From assembly GCA_012295275.1 (NCBI GenBank), contig CM022672.1:9067404-9131403 (forward strand): DNA of 64,000 nt, in the 5' to 3' direction. This document shows, piece by piece, positions 11,494 through 23,271 of this stretch (positions are counted from its first letter, which is position 1; each line of letters opens with the position of its first letter). This DNA is from Chrysomallon squamiferum (taxonomy: Eukaryota > Mollusca > Gastropoda > Neomphalida > Peltospiridae). Both the position numbers and the translations under genes were made by a program. The notes below the pieces were generated by a model, which saw nothing but the letters and a program-made list of their open reading frames with translations, did no database searches and was not told the origin of the DNA.

Positions 11494-14400
11494 TCTTTTT
11501 TATTCTTCCGTTTTCATTTATTTTTCTCGAAGTAAACTAATTACGTCTGTCACTACGACTAATGCCGGTGTTTCTAATAAAATGATTTTAATCTTCTGAC
11601 TCTTGTCGTTTTTGTGATAATGCTCTCAATGAAAGCTAAATCAAGAGGAATAAATTGAATAAAAAAAAAAAAAAAAATTCATCAAGTCATGTGCAATGGC
11701 ATATTAAATAAAAGCCGCTACTTTATATTTGCTTTCTGTTATTTCGTAACAAAGCAGCGCTGATGTTTTTGCTATGACAACGTAGACAAATTTTACCTTT
11801 ACTGTTTGGTTTGTGTTTGCAATAGGTATTTTAAGCCGACGAAAGTAATTACCTATTTAATCACCGCTGTAAAATTGCTAGCTGCTGTATTTAATTATTT
11901 ACATTTATGTTTTGTTGTAAGCCTGATCTGACGGTTTTCTGAATTATCTAAAGAATTACAGTCAAGGTACAGAAATATCCCAACGTAGCAAAAATAGAAA
12001 TGCTGTTGGCAGAATATGTTAAAGCTTCTTTTGTTCTCTTGTTGTTTGGTGAAATATCAGGAAGGTAGAATAATAATATACAAGAAGGAAATTATAATTT
12101 TCACGAACAGACGTCCTTATTAAGTGAAATACTAAGAAAGTTATGATAGTAAAATTCTAGAAGTGTAGCATGGTTAATATATACTACATTTTTAATGCTA
12201 CTTAAAATTGTGAGATATTTTTTGCATTATTATTGTGTATGTTCAAACGTCCGTAGGTATGGTTATGCATAGGATCTATTTGTTATTATTATTTATTTAT
12301 ATATCCTTAAAAATATCATCATCAAGAACGAAATAAAAAATAAATAAATAAATAAATAAAAATAAAATTATAATAATGAAAAATATAATAATAATAACAA
12401 TAATAATAAAAAGCAATATTTAATGCTTAAAAAACCCCCCAAAACAACGACAACAACAACAAGCATAACATAAACTTTGCTTCGAAAGATATATACTGTA
12501 AAGCTGAAATATTTTCAGATCTCTGTTAATGGCACAAGAGAAAAAAGATCTTAGCAAATTATTTTTTGAAACAAGAGATGGTACTAATCAATACTAAACC
12601 AGAATACATAATTATAAACCAAAATAGACACAATTAGATGTATCGACTAATTCTTTATATCATTTCTTTAAAACGCTTAATACAACTATTGATTAAACTG
12701 TCCTAATTATTTTAACCGTTTAAACGGACGCTAGCATAATAATGAATAGGTTATTAAAAAAAAAAAAAGAAATGTAACTCTCTATCGAATAAACGAAACG
12801 TTCGTGATATAAGCTGACTCTGAAAAATGACTTGCAGGTTAATTTTTATCCATGAATAAAAACTAAGACTATTAATTTATTACTGCATGACAAACTGTTC
12901 TCAGGAGATCGTCAGAGTTTGATATATAGTATTAACATTTCCATTTATCGTTTTACTACTACTACTACTACTACTACTATTATTATTATTATTAGTGTCA
13001 CTACTACTACTACTGCTACTACTGTTATTATTATTATCACAATTTCTACTGCTGATGTTTGTACTACTACTAATGTATGTATTTATATATGTATATATGT
13101 ATGTATGTACGCTTCTGTATGTGTGCGCATGTTTGTATGTATGTATCTATGTATGCATATGTATCTTTATCTGTTTCTCTCTCGTTCCTTCTCTCTTTGT
13201 TCTTTTTCTGTCTGTCGTTCTCTTTCTATCTCTGTTACTCAATTTTTCTCTTTGTTTCATTACGCCATTAAACACTGTATATAAAAAGTAACCTGTTAGC
13301 AATCTTTACTATGATTTATGATCTTAAGTGTGACAGAAACTAAAATCAGTTTAATCTTGTAATACAATTATATTAAACTGTCCACGAATAATTATCCTTA
13401 AATAAATTTGACTGAGGAAAAAACTTTTATTTATCATCTTCATACGTGATATCACATTGTTTTCTGTTACCCAGGTACGTTTAATTAGGAAAGCCCTAAT
13501 TGGTATTATAATATAATAGCAATATTCTTATTTTCAAAGAAGATAAAGTTTCGTCAGTGTTTGTTGAGATTAAAGACTTTAAAAACCCCATTATACCTCG
13601 GTGTAGCTTTTCTTTTCTTTGTAAAGTTAGCTTTGTTTTCGAGATATTTAATCCATTTGAAGACTTAAATTGAGAACAAAATTCAAAGATTAATTAAGCA
13701 AAGACAATAAATTTATTACAAAGGTGAAGAGGACAAATATATAAAAAATAAATAAAAAAATAAATAAATAACAAGAACAGCAGCAGGCACAGCAGAAACA
13801 TCATCATCATCATCAGCAGCAACAACAACAACAATAACAACAACAACAACAACAACAATAATAATAATAATGAAAATGAAAAAACCTTATCACAAGATTA
13901 ATTAAAAAAAAAAAAAAAAAACAAAAACATCAGAGTCCCAAATACAAAAGGCAAAACGTAGTTCGTAAACAAAATAACTGAAATGAAAGCAAATCGAATT
14001 GCTGCTTGAATGTTTTTACATCAAAGCTTCACAATGTAGACTTAATTAATTAGAAAAGAAAGGGGATAGTGACAAAAAAGACTGTGAAGAAATAATGAAC
14101 ATCGTCAAAGATTTCTTTGTGACACAGTGTAGTAAGTTTAAAGTGTCCACCAGTGATCCCCGTAAGTGAAGATGATTGTGAAATCCATCTAACATCCAAC
14201 TGAAGAATGTGAACATCATTTGTTTTCCTGCAGTTTTACATCTTACTGGTTTTCTCCATTTTAATTGTCGTACACTGTTATTTGGATATCCAAAACTTAG
14301 AGTTCAAGCTATAATGCTTTGTTGTTTTTATTTTTTATTCTTCAGATCTTCATTATATATATTAGATATTTTGAGGAAAGTTATAGTAATTGTTCTGCAA

Positions 14401-14742
14401 AATTGAGGAAAGAATTATATTGAGAAAGTATACTTTTTATTTTATTTTATTAATTTTTATTAATTTTTCATGTTTTGTTTTTTCGTGATCCTTATGCTGT
14501 TCAGTATTGTTACAGGTTTAGTAAAGTGATGTAAGTCGTCTTGATGTTATCTATAATCCGTTTAATCCCAAAATGTTTAATATTCGTATGATCATTTGAA
14601 GAAATAGAAGATTTTATTAATATTTTTTACGGAATATCACCTGCATATAGAAGAAGAAGAAAGGTTCTTTAATTTCCCATTCATGCAAAATGAGAGGAAA
14701 CGAACAGACTCTGCACTAAGAGGTACGTGATAAAATATCATT
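10395..14742. other. Intergenic, no gene seen
   Basis: The stretch between the MITE and the second receptor contains moderately complex DNA, a C/T-rich patch (10905-11010), a long CT microsatellite, (TAAA)n and (AAT)n runs at 12335-12415, (ACT)n at 12955-13070 and (CAA)n/(AAT)n at 13790-13870. Short frames such as 14209-14406 show no family signature. The last about 100 bases before the receptor stop codon resemble the 3' flanks of other copies. Confidence 0.6.
11420..11491. repeat. (CT)n microsatellite, about 72 bases
   Basis: A pure CT dinucleotide run with no interruption that I can see. Confidence 0.95.
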
Positions 14743-15870
14743 CTACTTCATTATGTTAAATTTGTTAGGACAGTTACACGCCAGTCTCTCGCGTATTGAG
14801 GGCAGAGACAGAATGAACATAAACGGATCAGTGAATGCGTGGAGAATCGACAGTATTCCAGTAATATAAAGATTTACTATGGATTCCGGATCACGAATTA
14901 GGTTCTCAAGCTGTATCATGGTTGGTATGCTGGTCGCTGAATGAGTAAGAATGAGAATGCCTACAATGATAGTAGCAATTAATTCTTTATTCTGACGTTT
15001 CTTTGTTACTGCCGGGTCAACGTTATTCCCTCTACCACCGCGACTTATTGTGAAGTTGTTGCTATTGTGACCAAATGCGGTGCTTGCTTCTCGTTGATGT
15101 ATATCACTGACGTCCTGTTCAGTCTTGTAATTGCTTGAAACATGTTCTGTTTTATTTTCAGTTATATGTTTCATGTTGCTTGCTTGGGTAACAGAAATTG
15201 ATTCAACTTCTTGACTGACACCAATTTTCTTCCTGTTCAAATACAAATGTACTAGTTTGAAAATAGACAATGCATAGAGCAAAAGACTGGCCGATGTATT
15301 AAACGAACTCATGACGAAAAAATATTTAGTTGTGATTTTAAACATGGCGATTAAAGATCTGAATCTGCAATACACTGGAGTAACACCATACACAGTGTGT
15401 TCTACCATTATAACTATCGCCCATCCAGAAGTTAGAAGTATCCAGATGAAGAGAACAAAGAATATAGTTTTACGTTTTGTAAATATTTTTGAGAGGTCAG
15501 GGTTTCTGCCAATACTGTAAAGAGAAACTGTTCGCATGATATTTATCAACACCAGCTGGCTTGAACTAATCAGTGGGATATGAAACATAAGAAACAAAAC
15601 AAACGTACACAAAGCTGGACTCACTTCATTCCCTGACGCGCTTGTTACGTACAGAACTATGGTTATGTATGAAATCCCGTTCAAGCAAAACAAACTGTCA
15701 CTTAACGAAAGCGAAATTAATGCCACGTATATGGAATGCTTAGCCATAACATTCTTTTTCACTATCAAAATACACACTGCAATGTTTTCCACTAGGACTG
15801 TAAAGTACAAAATAATGATTGTTATAGTTATGGAATCGGCAGGAGGTGAAACCTCGTACGTCAGATTCAT
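14743..15870 (-). CDS. Class A orphan GPCR, 375 aa
   Basis: The single frame encodes a complete seven-helix receptor: N29 (TM1), D58 (TM2), C88 at the top of TM3 and C168 in extracellular loop 2, R113 in MRT (replacing DRY), W143 (TM4), P316 (TM6), DPFMF at 348-352 (TM7), then a short helix-8-like stretch. Position 3.32 is Met, so it lacks the Asp used by amine receptors. Intracellular loop 3 (about 212-293) is long, hydrophilic and variable. The N-terminus is short with one sequon (NLT) and no signal peptide. The start ATG aligns with the starts of the 23.3-24.4 kb and 35 kb copies. The coding frame is intact, but the conserved splice acceptor upstream is altered (CAG to CAT at about 16092-16094), so expression is uncertain. 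Its first 75 codons and 5' flank are nearly identical to those of the copy at 23.3-24.4 kb. Confidence 0.87.
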   Translation of the reverse strand: MNLTYEVSPPADSITITIIILYFTVLVENIAVCILIVKKNVMAKHSIYVALISLSLSDSLFCLNGISYITIVLYVTSASGNEVSPALCTFVLFLMFHIPLISSSQLVLINIMRTVSLYSIGRNPDLSKIFTKRKTIFFVLFIWILLTSGWAIVIMVEHTVYGVTPVYCRFRSLIAMFKITTKYFFVMSSFNTSASLLLYALSIFKLVHLYLNRKKIGVSQEVESISVTQASNMKHITENKTEHVSSNYKTEQDVSDIHQREASTAFGHNSNNFTISRGGRGNNVDPAVTKKRQNKELIATIIVGILILTHSATSIPTMIQLENLIRDPESIVNLYITGILSILHAFTDPFMFILSLPSIRERLACNCPNKFNIMK

Positions 15871-17400
15871 GTCGTGGTTTATGAGTATCCTAATTTAAAT
15901 CTCGGGGAAAGGTCTGACCGAGGTCAAATAAATGTTCACAGAAAGTGTTTAGAGTAGTTGAAATTCGTTTTTGAAATAATTATCCTGCCAGTAAAGGGAA
16001 TCCTTTCTGGACATGTCTTCCTGTTACAACTGTACGTCGAAGGTCTTGTTACTTCTAGACTTGTTGTTGACGTTTCCTTAAGATAATAAGTATGAAAAAA
16101 AAGAGAAAAGTTTAATGAACAAGCAAATTCATTTTAACTAAATAAAATTACTTGCTTTTTATTTTTATAATTCATAAAGATTTTAACGGTCTGTTTTAAT
16201 GTCAGCTATCAGTAAGTATAAAACATATTTTACAATAGAGACATACTGTAAAGTTATCATATATGTAAATATATATATATACATATAGAGGAAAAATATA
16301 TATTAATTTCTAACAATTAAATCAACAATTTGTTTTTTAAAAACAGCAGTAATCTATACAGTGCTGATGTCTAAAATTCGCATTTTTATGTGACAAAACA
16401 ATAAAAAGTAAGATATAAGAAAATAGATTCAATATTAATTAATTAAGATTAACACTTTAATCAACATAGATTTAGAACTATGGTTAGCTAAACTGTTATA
16501 AAACAACTTAATAAACTGAATTATTAAACTTGTACAGCTAACTAAATTTAATCTTAATGATATAACAGATTTTCATCACAAAGCTGGTAAGGCCTGATTA
16601 AGACCTCCATTTTAATAAATACACCTGCGATTTATAATTTAACAAACATTATGTATTTCTCTATAACAGTAGATATTTTAAAAATTATCTGTATTTTAAG
16701 ATAAATAAATAAACTCAATAGTTTTAAATTCTGTTTTTCTATATTCACTGAAATCGTCATTTGTTACAAAAAAAAGATTATACGTGTCTCTAGTGTACTA
16801 TTTTTGTTACATTTAGTAAAAGTAAGAAGTCAGCTTACATTATTGCTGTATTTAGTCAGATGCTGTAATATTCACTGAAATTCAGCTTACATCATCCACT
16901 TAATAAGACGTTTTGTGATGACGACATAGCCTACACCACAAACACCTCGACGACAGTCACAACAACAATTACCAGAATATTATCCAGCGTTTTATACATT
17001 TTTTAAAAATCAGTTACAAATGTAAATCACTGTGTCTTTTTAGCAGAGCGAAAAAAAAAAAAAAAAAAAAAAATCATAAAATATAATAAAATAAAATATT
17101 TAAGATCAAAAGAAATATTTCAATTATATGTCAATCATTATTTTATCAAACAACCTAATGTTATTTCAATTCCGTAATCAGAACGAAAAATCAGCTTACC
17201 TTCTCTATACTAAAACATGTAATGGCTATTTGGACATACCCAGTAGAACTCGCATTAAAATCAATTTGTCGATATATGCCACGCCTAAGAAAAAAAAATT
17301 CTTTACAGTGAATAAAAGGTCTGTTTCTGGACAATAGCGTACCGATGCTTGTATTTATTATTATTATTATTATTAGATACACAAGTAATTGAAATTATGG
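15871..17400 (-). repeat. Duplicated 5' flank, copy A
   Basis: The DNA upstream of the 14.7-15.9 kb receptor is nearly identical, apart from small indels, to that upstream of the 23.3-24.4 kb copy (24396-26027). Shared landmarks include the block around GTCTGACCGAGGTCAAATAA, the run at ATCATCCACTTAATAAGACG and the terminal (ATT)n followed by ACACAAGTA. Similarity stops just after the (ATT)n tract at about 17395. This copy lacks an A-rich insertion of about 150 bases that copy B carries at about 24700-24850. Confidence 0.85.
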
Positions 17401-18693
17401 AAATGGAAAAGTGAAATTATTTGTAAAAAGTACTACTGCGAATAATTAATTTATCGAATTTTGGCGTGTGAAATGATTTTATTCTTTTTTTGTTGTTTTT
17501 CGATTATAAAGCCAAAGCACAGGTCTATGTTATTAAGTTACCTAGCAAATAATCGACATATTTACGACTTTGCTTTATTATTATTATTACATTTTTTATT
17601 TCAATCTTTTCAGATATAATAATATAATACTGAGACCATATGCTAACGTGGCTTATTAAAGTTAATGACATACATTTCATTGCTGTTCATAAAAGATACC
17701 GCAGATGGCCTTTTTGAATATACCATTTGTTTTTGTTTTTTATTTATTAATGTGTGTTATTTCTTTCTTTCGGATTTGTTACAATATAAATTCAATACTA
17801 TTAATTCCTAATGCTTTCGTTGTCAATATACGTTATAAGATATGTATAACTGTGTTCACAAAAGTTACTGATCAGACATTTTTATTTTATTTTTTCTAAT
17901 AACGCCATCAAACGACATACATTTGTTAAAATAAAAACAAAATAAAATATATATAATAAAAAGTATACAAGAGAATGCTGTTAAAACTTTATACTTTAAA
18001 TATTGATATCGGTAGTAAGATACTTGTCAGAAAAAAATTATGGAAAAAAAAAAGCGAGAAAAGATTAATAAAAAAAAATAGAAAAAAGAAATCAATCATT
18101 AACGTTGTGTATTGATCAGAATTTTTATAAAGTACAAGAAATATCGATAACATTACGATTCCATCCATATTCAATATTGATGAAATAATAATTCACGTAA
18201 CTTGAAATCTAATAATATGCGTAATATGTGAATATCTAATTTGATCTCTTTTTTTTTCATACATACATAGATGCATACATACATACATACATGTATACAC
18301 ATACACACAAACAAATAATGACATGATTGTATGTATATCATTTGTTTTATTGTTTTCTTTACACTAGATACTGAATGGGTGTTTTTCAGTTTTAACAATG
18401 GATAATGTAGTGTCCAGGTTAATGGAGAGTTAATTGGAATTTCAGACAATCTCGGCCTGGTGTTATTCTGTCAAACTGTATTATTATTGTTGTTTGCACC
18501 TTTTATATTTCTACTTTCTATCTGACACATTGTATTTCTATCGACGTGTTGCTTTTAAAATGATATTTCTGGTTCTTTTTGAGCCAGGCTCTTAAAAGAC
18601 ATTTTAATTGCTGTTGGATTTTGACAGATAAACACGAATTTCTTTTCCTTCATACCTTTTTTTTTAAAATATTCATATTGATGAATTCTTACC

Positions 18694-18777
<84 letters not shown>

Positions 18778-18989
18778 ATATATATATATCTGTGTGTATG
18801 TGTGTGTGTAAAATTTTTGCAGTAAGTCTGTGAATGTTTTTACGTTGTTTAAAGATAAATAACTGTAAGTTATAGACTGCAGCAAAATTTTTCTATAAAT
18901 TAATCTAATGTTCTAATGTTAGCTTCCATTAAAAAAATCTAAAAAAAAAAAACAACAACAACAATGATAATGATGATGATGATAATGAT

Positions 18990-19044
<55 letters not shown>

Positions 19045-19430
19045 TAGAAAAATATAACTACTTTTCATTAAGAACTCTGTTATATAGATAAAAAACAAAC
19101 ATTTCAGAAAACAACTATAATTCCAAAAAGAAAAAAAAACAAACAAAAAACAACAAAAAAAACACCTCTAAATCAATTATTTTGCTTCTTCGTTATATAT
19201 TTTTTATGAGTAGCATACTGTTTCTATTTACCTGGTTAGTTTTACATTATCTTTCAGCACTAAACAAAACAGCTTTAGAAAAATCAATGGGAATTAGCAT
19301 TGACAGTAAAATCGTATTTTTTTCAGTAAGCTGATCAGAATATAAAAATCTTATTGAATTCAAACAGTATCGTGAATAGAAATAATGTTCCGTAATCCGT
19401 GCACGGAAATTGAAAGGAAATCATCAATCG
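17401..19430. other. Intergenic, no gene seen
   Basis: AT-rich DNA with homopolymers, a long (TC)n tract, an (AAT)n tract and A-rich DNA. Short frames (for example 17705-17899) are hydrophobic but show no receptor motif or other family signature. Confidence 0.6.
18696..18776. repeat. (TC)n microsatellite, about 80 bases
   Basis: A pure TC dinucleotide run; the opposing L/S and R/E open frames are artefacts. An (AAT)n tract of about 50 bases follows at 18990-19040. Confidence 0.95.
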
Positions 19431-19800
19431 AATGAATATGATGAGTCGTATGCAGGAAAATCACAGAATATTATACGAAATGTGCAGGAAAATCTAAAGA
19501 AAATGATGAAGCGAAGGTAGAGAATTTGAAAGATAATAATGAGTCGTATGCTTGGAAATCGAAATAATATGACCAGTCGTGTATAGGGCATTCTAAAGAA
19601 TATGATAAGCCGTAGGGAAATCTAAAGAAAATGATGAGTCGAATGTAGGGAAACATAAAGAATATGACGAGTCGTGAGCAGAGAAATCTAAAGAATATGA
19701 TGAGTCGTGTGTAGGGAAATCTAAAGAATATGATGAGTCGTGAGCAGAGAAATCTAAAGAATATGATGAGTCGTGTGAAGAAAAATCGAAAGAAAATAAT
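19430..19800. repeat. 33-bp minisatellite
   Basis: A unit of about 33 bp built on TCTAAAGAATATGATGAGTC plus a G/T-rich spacer repeats in tandem. The right half (19621-19795) has about five clear copies in which two spacer variants alternate (GTGAGCAGAGAAA and GTGTGTAGGGAAA). The left half has more degenerate copies. It directly adjoins the 3' end of the 19.8-20.9 kb receptor pseudogene. Because 33 is a multiple of three, short frames persist through it, but stop codons recur in the forward KSKEYDES frame. Confidence 0.85.
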
Positions 19801-19821
19801 CCGTCGTTTATACTAAAAAGT

Positions 19822-20933
19822 TTATAAACAATAATTAATAATACGGTGAAGTTTGACGTTCTGTTTGATAATCATACATTTATAGGCATACTGATGCACC
19901 AGCTTATCGCGTACGTAGGACAAAGACAAAATGAAAATAAAAGGGTGAGTGAAACCATTCAGCAGAGTCAACGCACCACCTTTGAAAAGATCAACTATAG
20001 ATTCAGGATCTCGAAGCACCCATGCCAACTTGTATCATCCACGGAATGGTGGTTGCTGATTGAGTCATAATCAGAATGCTCACAACAATGCTAGTAACTA
20101 ATTCTTTAGACTGACGTTTAGGAGCGGTTTTCTATGATTCTTCAGCATTCACAGTGCCAACGCTCGGCTTTGCCGTATTATTAAAGACCACTCTTGTTAC
20201 TTGTCGCTGAATATCACTCGCATCCTGTTAAGTATTGCAAATGTTTGTCGTTTGTTTTGGTTGATTTCCTTCAAAGTTTTTCATGCTTCCATTTCTTGGA
20301 CTACGGCAATTTTCCCTTTAAGAAAATATAAAAGTACCAGTTTACAAACAGATAACACACACAGCAACACGTTTATAACATTGTTAAATGCATTCATGGC
20401 AAGAAAATAAATACTTATAATATTAAAGATGGCTAAAATGGATATATAGCAAAATGAAGGTGTGATACCATAAAGAAAGTGATCCGTCAAGCGTAAGAAG
20501 TATCCAGATATTAGAACAAAGACAATAGTTTTTACCTTTTGTAAATATTTTTCTTAGATCCGGATTTATACCAATGCTGCAGATGGAAACTGTTCGCATT
20601 ATATTAATCAGCAATAACTGACTCACTGCGATTAGTTCCGAATGGAAGAAAAGAAACAAAACAAATGTGCAGAAAATTGGATTCGTATACTTGTATGATA
20701 CGTTATAGACATATACAGCATCATTATATATATAATCCCAGTCACGCAAACTAAAACGTAACTGAGCGAAGGAGAAATGATTGCCACATAAATCGAGTGC
20801 TCAGCCATAACGATCTTTCTTACTATCAAAATAGATACTGCAATATTTTTCGCGATAGCTATGAATCAGATAGCCATAAGAGACACAATTAACGATTATT
20901 AGGGGTAGGGGTGGTTTCATTTGTCAAATTTAT
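19822..20933 (-). pseudogene. Class A GPCR pseudogene, multiple lesions
   Basis: Fragments in several minus-strand frames line up in order with the neighbouring receptors. At 20930-20933 the start ATG has become ATA followed by NLTNETT, with an in-frame stop soon after. TM1-TM2 follow at about 20632-20829, then TM3 with SQLLLINIMRT and the loop NPDLRKIFTKGK (about 20520-20640), TM4-TM5 remnants (20281-20490), a TM6 remnant reading RQSKELVTSIVVSI (about 20040-20120), and TM7 with TDPxxF changed to THPFIF (19822-20028). Several frameshifts, the lost start codon, stops and the missing upstream splice acceptor (CAG to a GATG-like sequence at 21231-21234) all indicate a dead gene. Confidence 0.88.
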
Positions 20934-22940
20934 CTCGTAATTTACGAAATAAAATCCTTACATAAAACACGTAAACCTCAGATTCTAATGTTATAATATA
21001 CAAAACGTGTGCATTTTTTAAATTTATTTTACAGATGAAGTTAATTCTTCCGTTATTATTATTATTTTTTTAATACAGTTTTATGTGGCCTTTAGTCGAA
21101 CATTCTCTATCGTCTGGTAATCAATATGTTTGTTTCCTCAATGCATGCTTGATAAAATGTCCAAGTGAGTGTGGAATTCACATGTAGATTATCGACGAAT
21201 TCTTGTTTAAACTTTCATTAAGGTGTTTAACATCAAAAAGAAAAGAAAAAAACATGTCATACAAAATGCAGATCGTCTATACAGCTGTCTTATTACAAAT
21301 AAAGAAATATTAAATCCATTAAAAATGTTATCTAGAAACAATATGGTTTTATAATTTTTTATATTTTATATTTTATATTTAAGAAACAGTGTTGTCGAAC
21401 TTGAATTTAACAAAATCCTGCATATTTTCAAATTAGTAAATAATTATAAGAAAATAGGCACTATTTGAAAATATAAATAAAAATCAGTATTTATTTAAAA
21501 TCAAATAAAACCTCAATGTCAGTTTAAAATGAACTGACATAAATATGTCTGTCGTTGGAGTTTATCTTAAGTAATAAGAAAATATAAGTTTAAACATTCT
21601 CTGTTATGAATATATTAAAGTTAGGTTTATTTGTTTGTTTGTTGTTATTTTGGGATGTTTTTTTGTTTGTTTGTTTGTTTTTTTTTTTCCATCCAGTCTT
21701 TAAAAATATATCAGCGCCCTGCCACTTTTCTATAGCTGTTAACGGTGTTTTATGGGCAACGACAATAGGTCAGTCAAAACAATACAGTTATAACTTGAAA
21801 ATACAAATAATTTTATTACATCATCTGTTTGACAGATATATTTTAAATAGTGTTATATAAATTATGTGCAACAGAGCTTAATGTGTAATCGATGAATGTA
21901 AAATATCAATTTTCTTGTATATACAGAAGCTCCAACTCCAGAGCAGAAACTCTATTTGCCAGTGCCGGGGCAAGGCAAGTATTGCGGCTCCCTAACCCGT
22001 GGAAATCAGCCCTCCCATAGGTCTCTTCCACTAGTGCAGTAGAGAACCTGAGAATTTTGCGCCCGGGAAAACCGCTCATTTTCTCAAAAATAGCCATGAA
22101 TATTGGCCTCGAAAAGTGAATATGATGCTAATACGTCTGTAGAAATGTAAAAATGAACATAATTAAATGGAAATATCCAGGCTGATGAATGTCCATTTAA
22201 CTTAAATTTTAATTACAAACTGCATATTTACCTTCCTTTGAAGTTAATTTTCTTTTTTCTTGACGACAGATTTCTGAAGTTTGACTAATGATTTAATATA
22301 CAGAAATGAAAAGCTAATTTCTTCATAAACAAGATAATCTTTGTTTCGGCCTCAAATATTATTGGTAAAATGACTTTGATAATCAAAACTAGCAGATAGT
22401 CTTTATTAAGATGTGAGTAGATGACTACTTTGTATAGAAAGTCCTGACACACTTTGTGATCACAGTTTTGTGATAAACTCAAACGTTTTTGAAGTAATCA
22501 TTCTGAAACTGTACTTTTAACTGTCACGTATAGAAAATGTAACTAGTTTGCATAGTATCATACACACACACACCCACCCACCCACCCACACCCACACCCA
22601 CACACACACACACACACCTAAATTCATATATACATACATACATACAAAAACTTCCACAACCACCCACAAAAAATGAAAAAAATAAAAATAAAAATAAAAA
22701 TAAAAATTAATAATAATAATAAAAAAATAATAATAATAACAATAATAAAAAATAAATAAAAATAAAAACAAAACGATTTATAACTCGAGCATATTGGATA
22801 AGGAGCATTATTCTGGTAGATTTTAAGTTTATATAATCCTTTATCATCTTCAATATCATCATCATCATCATAGCTGTTATTCATTATTTTATTGCCATTA
22901 TTATTATTATTATTATTCTTGTTGTTGTTGTTGATTTTGT
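20934..22940. other. Pseudogene 5' flank and unassigned intergenic DNA
   Basis: The first about 350 bases resemble the 5' flanks of the 29 kb and 35 kb receptors (shared AAAACACGTAAA and the block around AAGGTGTTTAACAT at 21220-21235). A short islet richer in G and C than its surroundings, at about 21925-22090, could be a fragment of a dispersed repeat, but I recognise no family. From 22560 to 22760 there are (AC)n, A-rich and (AAT)n repeats. No gene is apparent. Confidence 0.55.
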
Positions 22941-22943
22941 TAT

Positions 22944-23271
22944 CGTGATTATTATTACTACTATTATTACTGTTGTTGTTAGTTTTGATGTTGGATTTAA
23001 TGACCCCGATGATGACGACACTGATGATGATGATGAAAATAATAATAATTATATCAAGCTTTTTTTGATTTGGGATAATGTGACATAAAGCAATAATTAT
23101 TTTAATAAATTACTTTGCTGATTATTGATTATGTATCAAAGATTCAAAACTATGTTAGATCCTTCACAAAAGTGAAAGGTTTATCGATAAATACTGTCCA
23201 CTGAAAGAAATATTAGTCGCTAGTTGTTATATGACCTACGTGAAGCCACCACTAAATACATTATTTTTATT
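22944..23271. repeat. Duplicated 3' flank, original copy
   Basis: This stretch, immediately 3' of the split receptor at 23272-24395, is repeated with few differences at 26027-26373. Shared landmarks are the (ATT)/(ACT) run, GATGTTGGATTTAATGACC, TTGATTTGGGATAATGTGAC and GTTATATGACCTACGTGAAG. Confidence 0.88.

Noticed and set aside
15311-15898. Plus-strand frames opposite the 15 kb receptor (and similar ones opposite the 24, 29 and 35 kb copies)
   Set aside because: Antisense shadows of the receptors; they recur only because the receptors are paralogues.
21925-22097. 63-codon minus-strand frame in a GC-rich islet
   Set aside because: Possible piece of a dispersed repeat, but no family was recognised; not enough to call a gene or an element.
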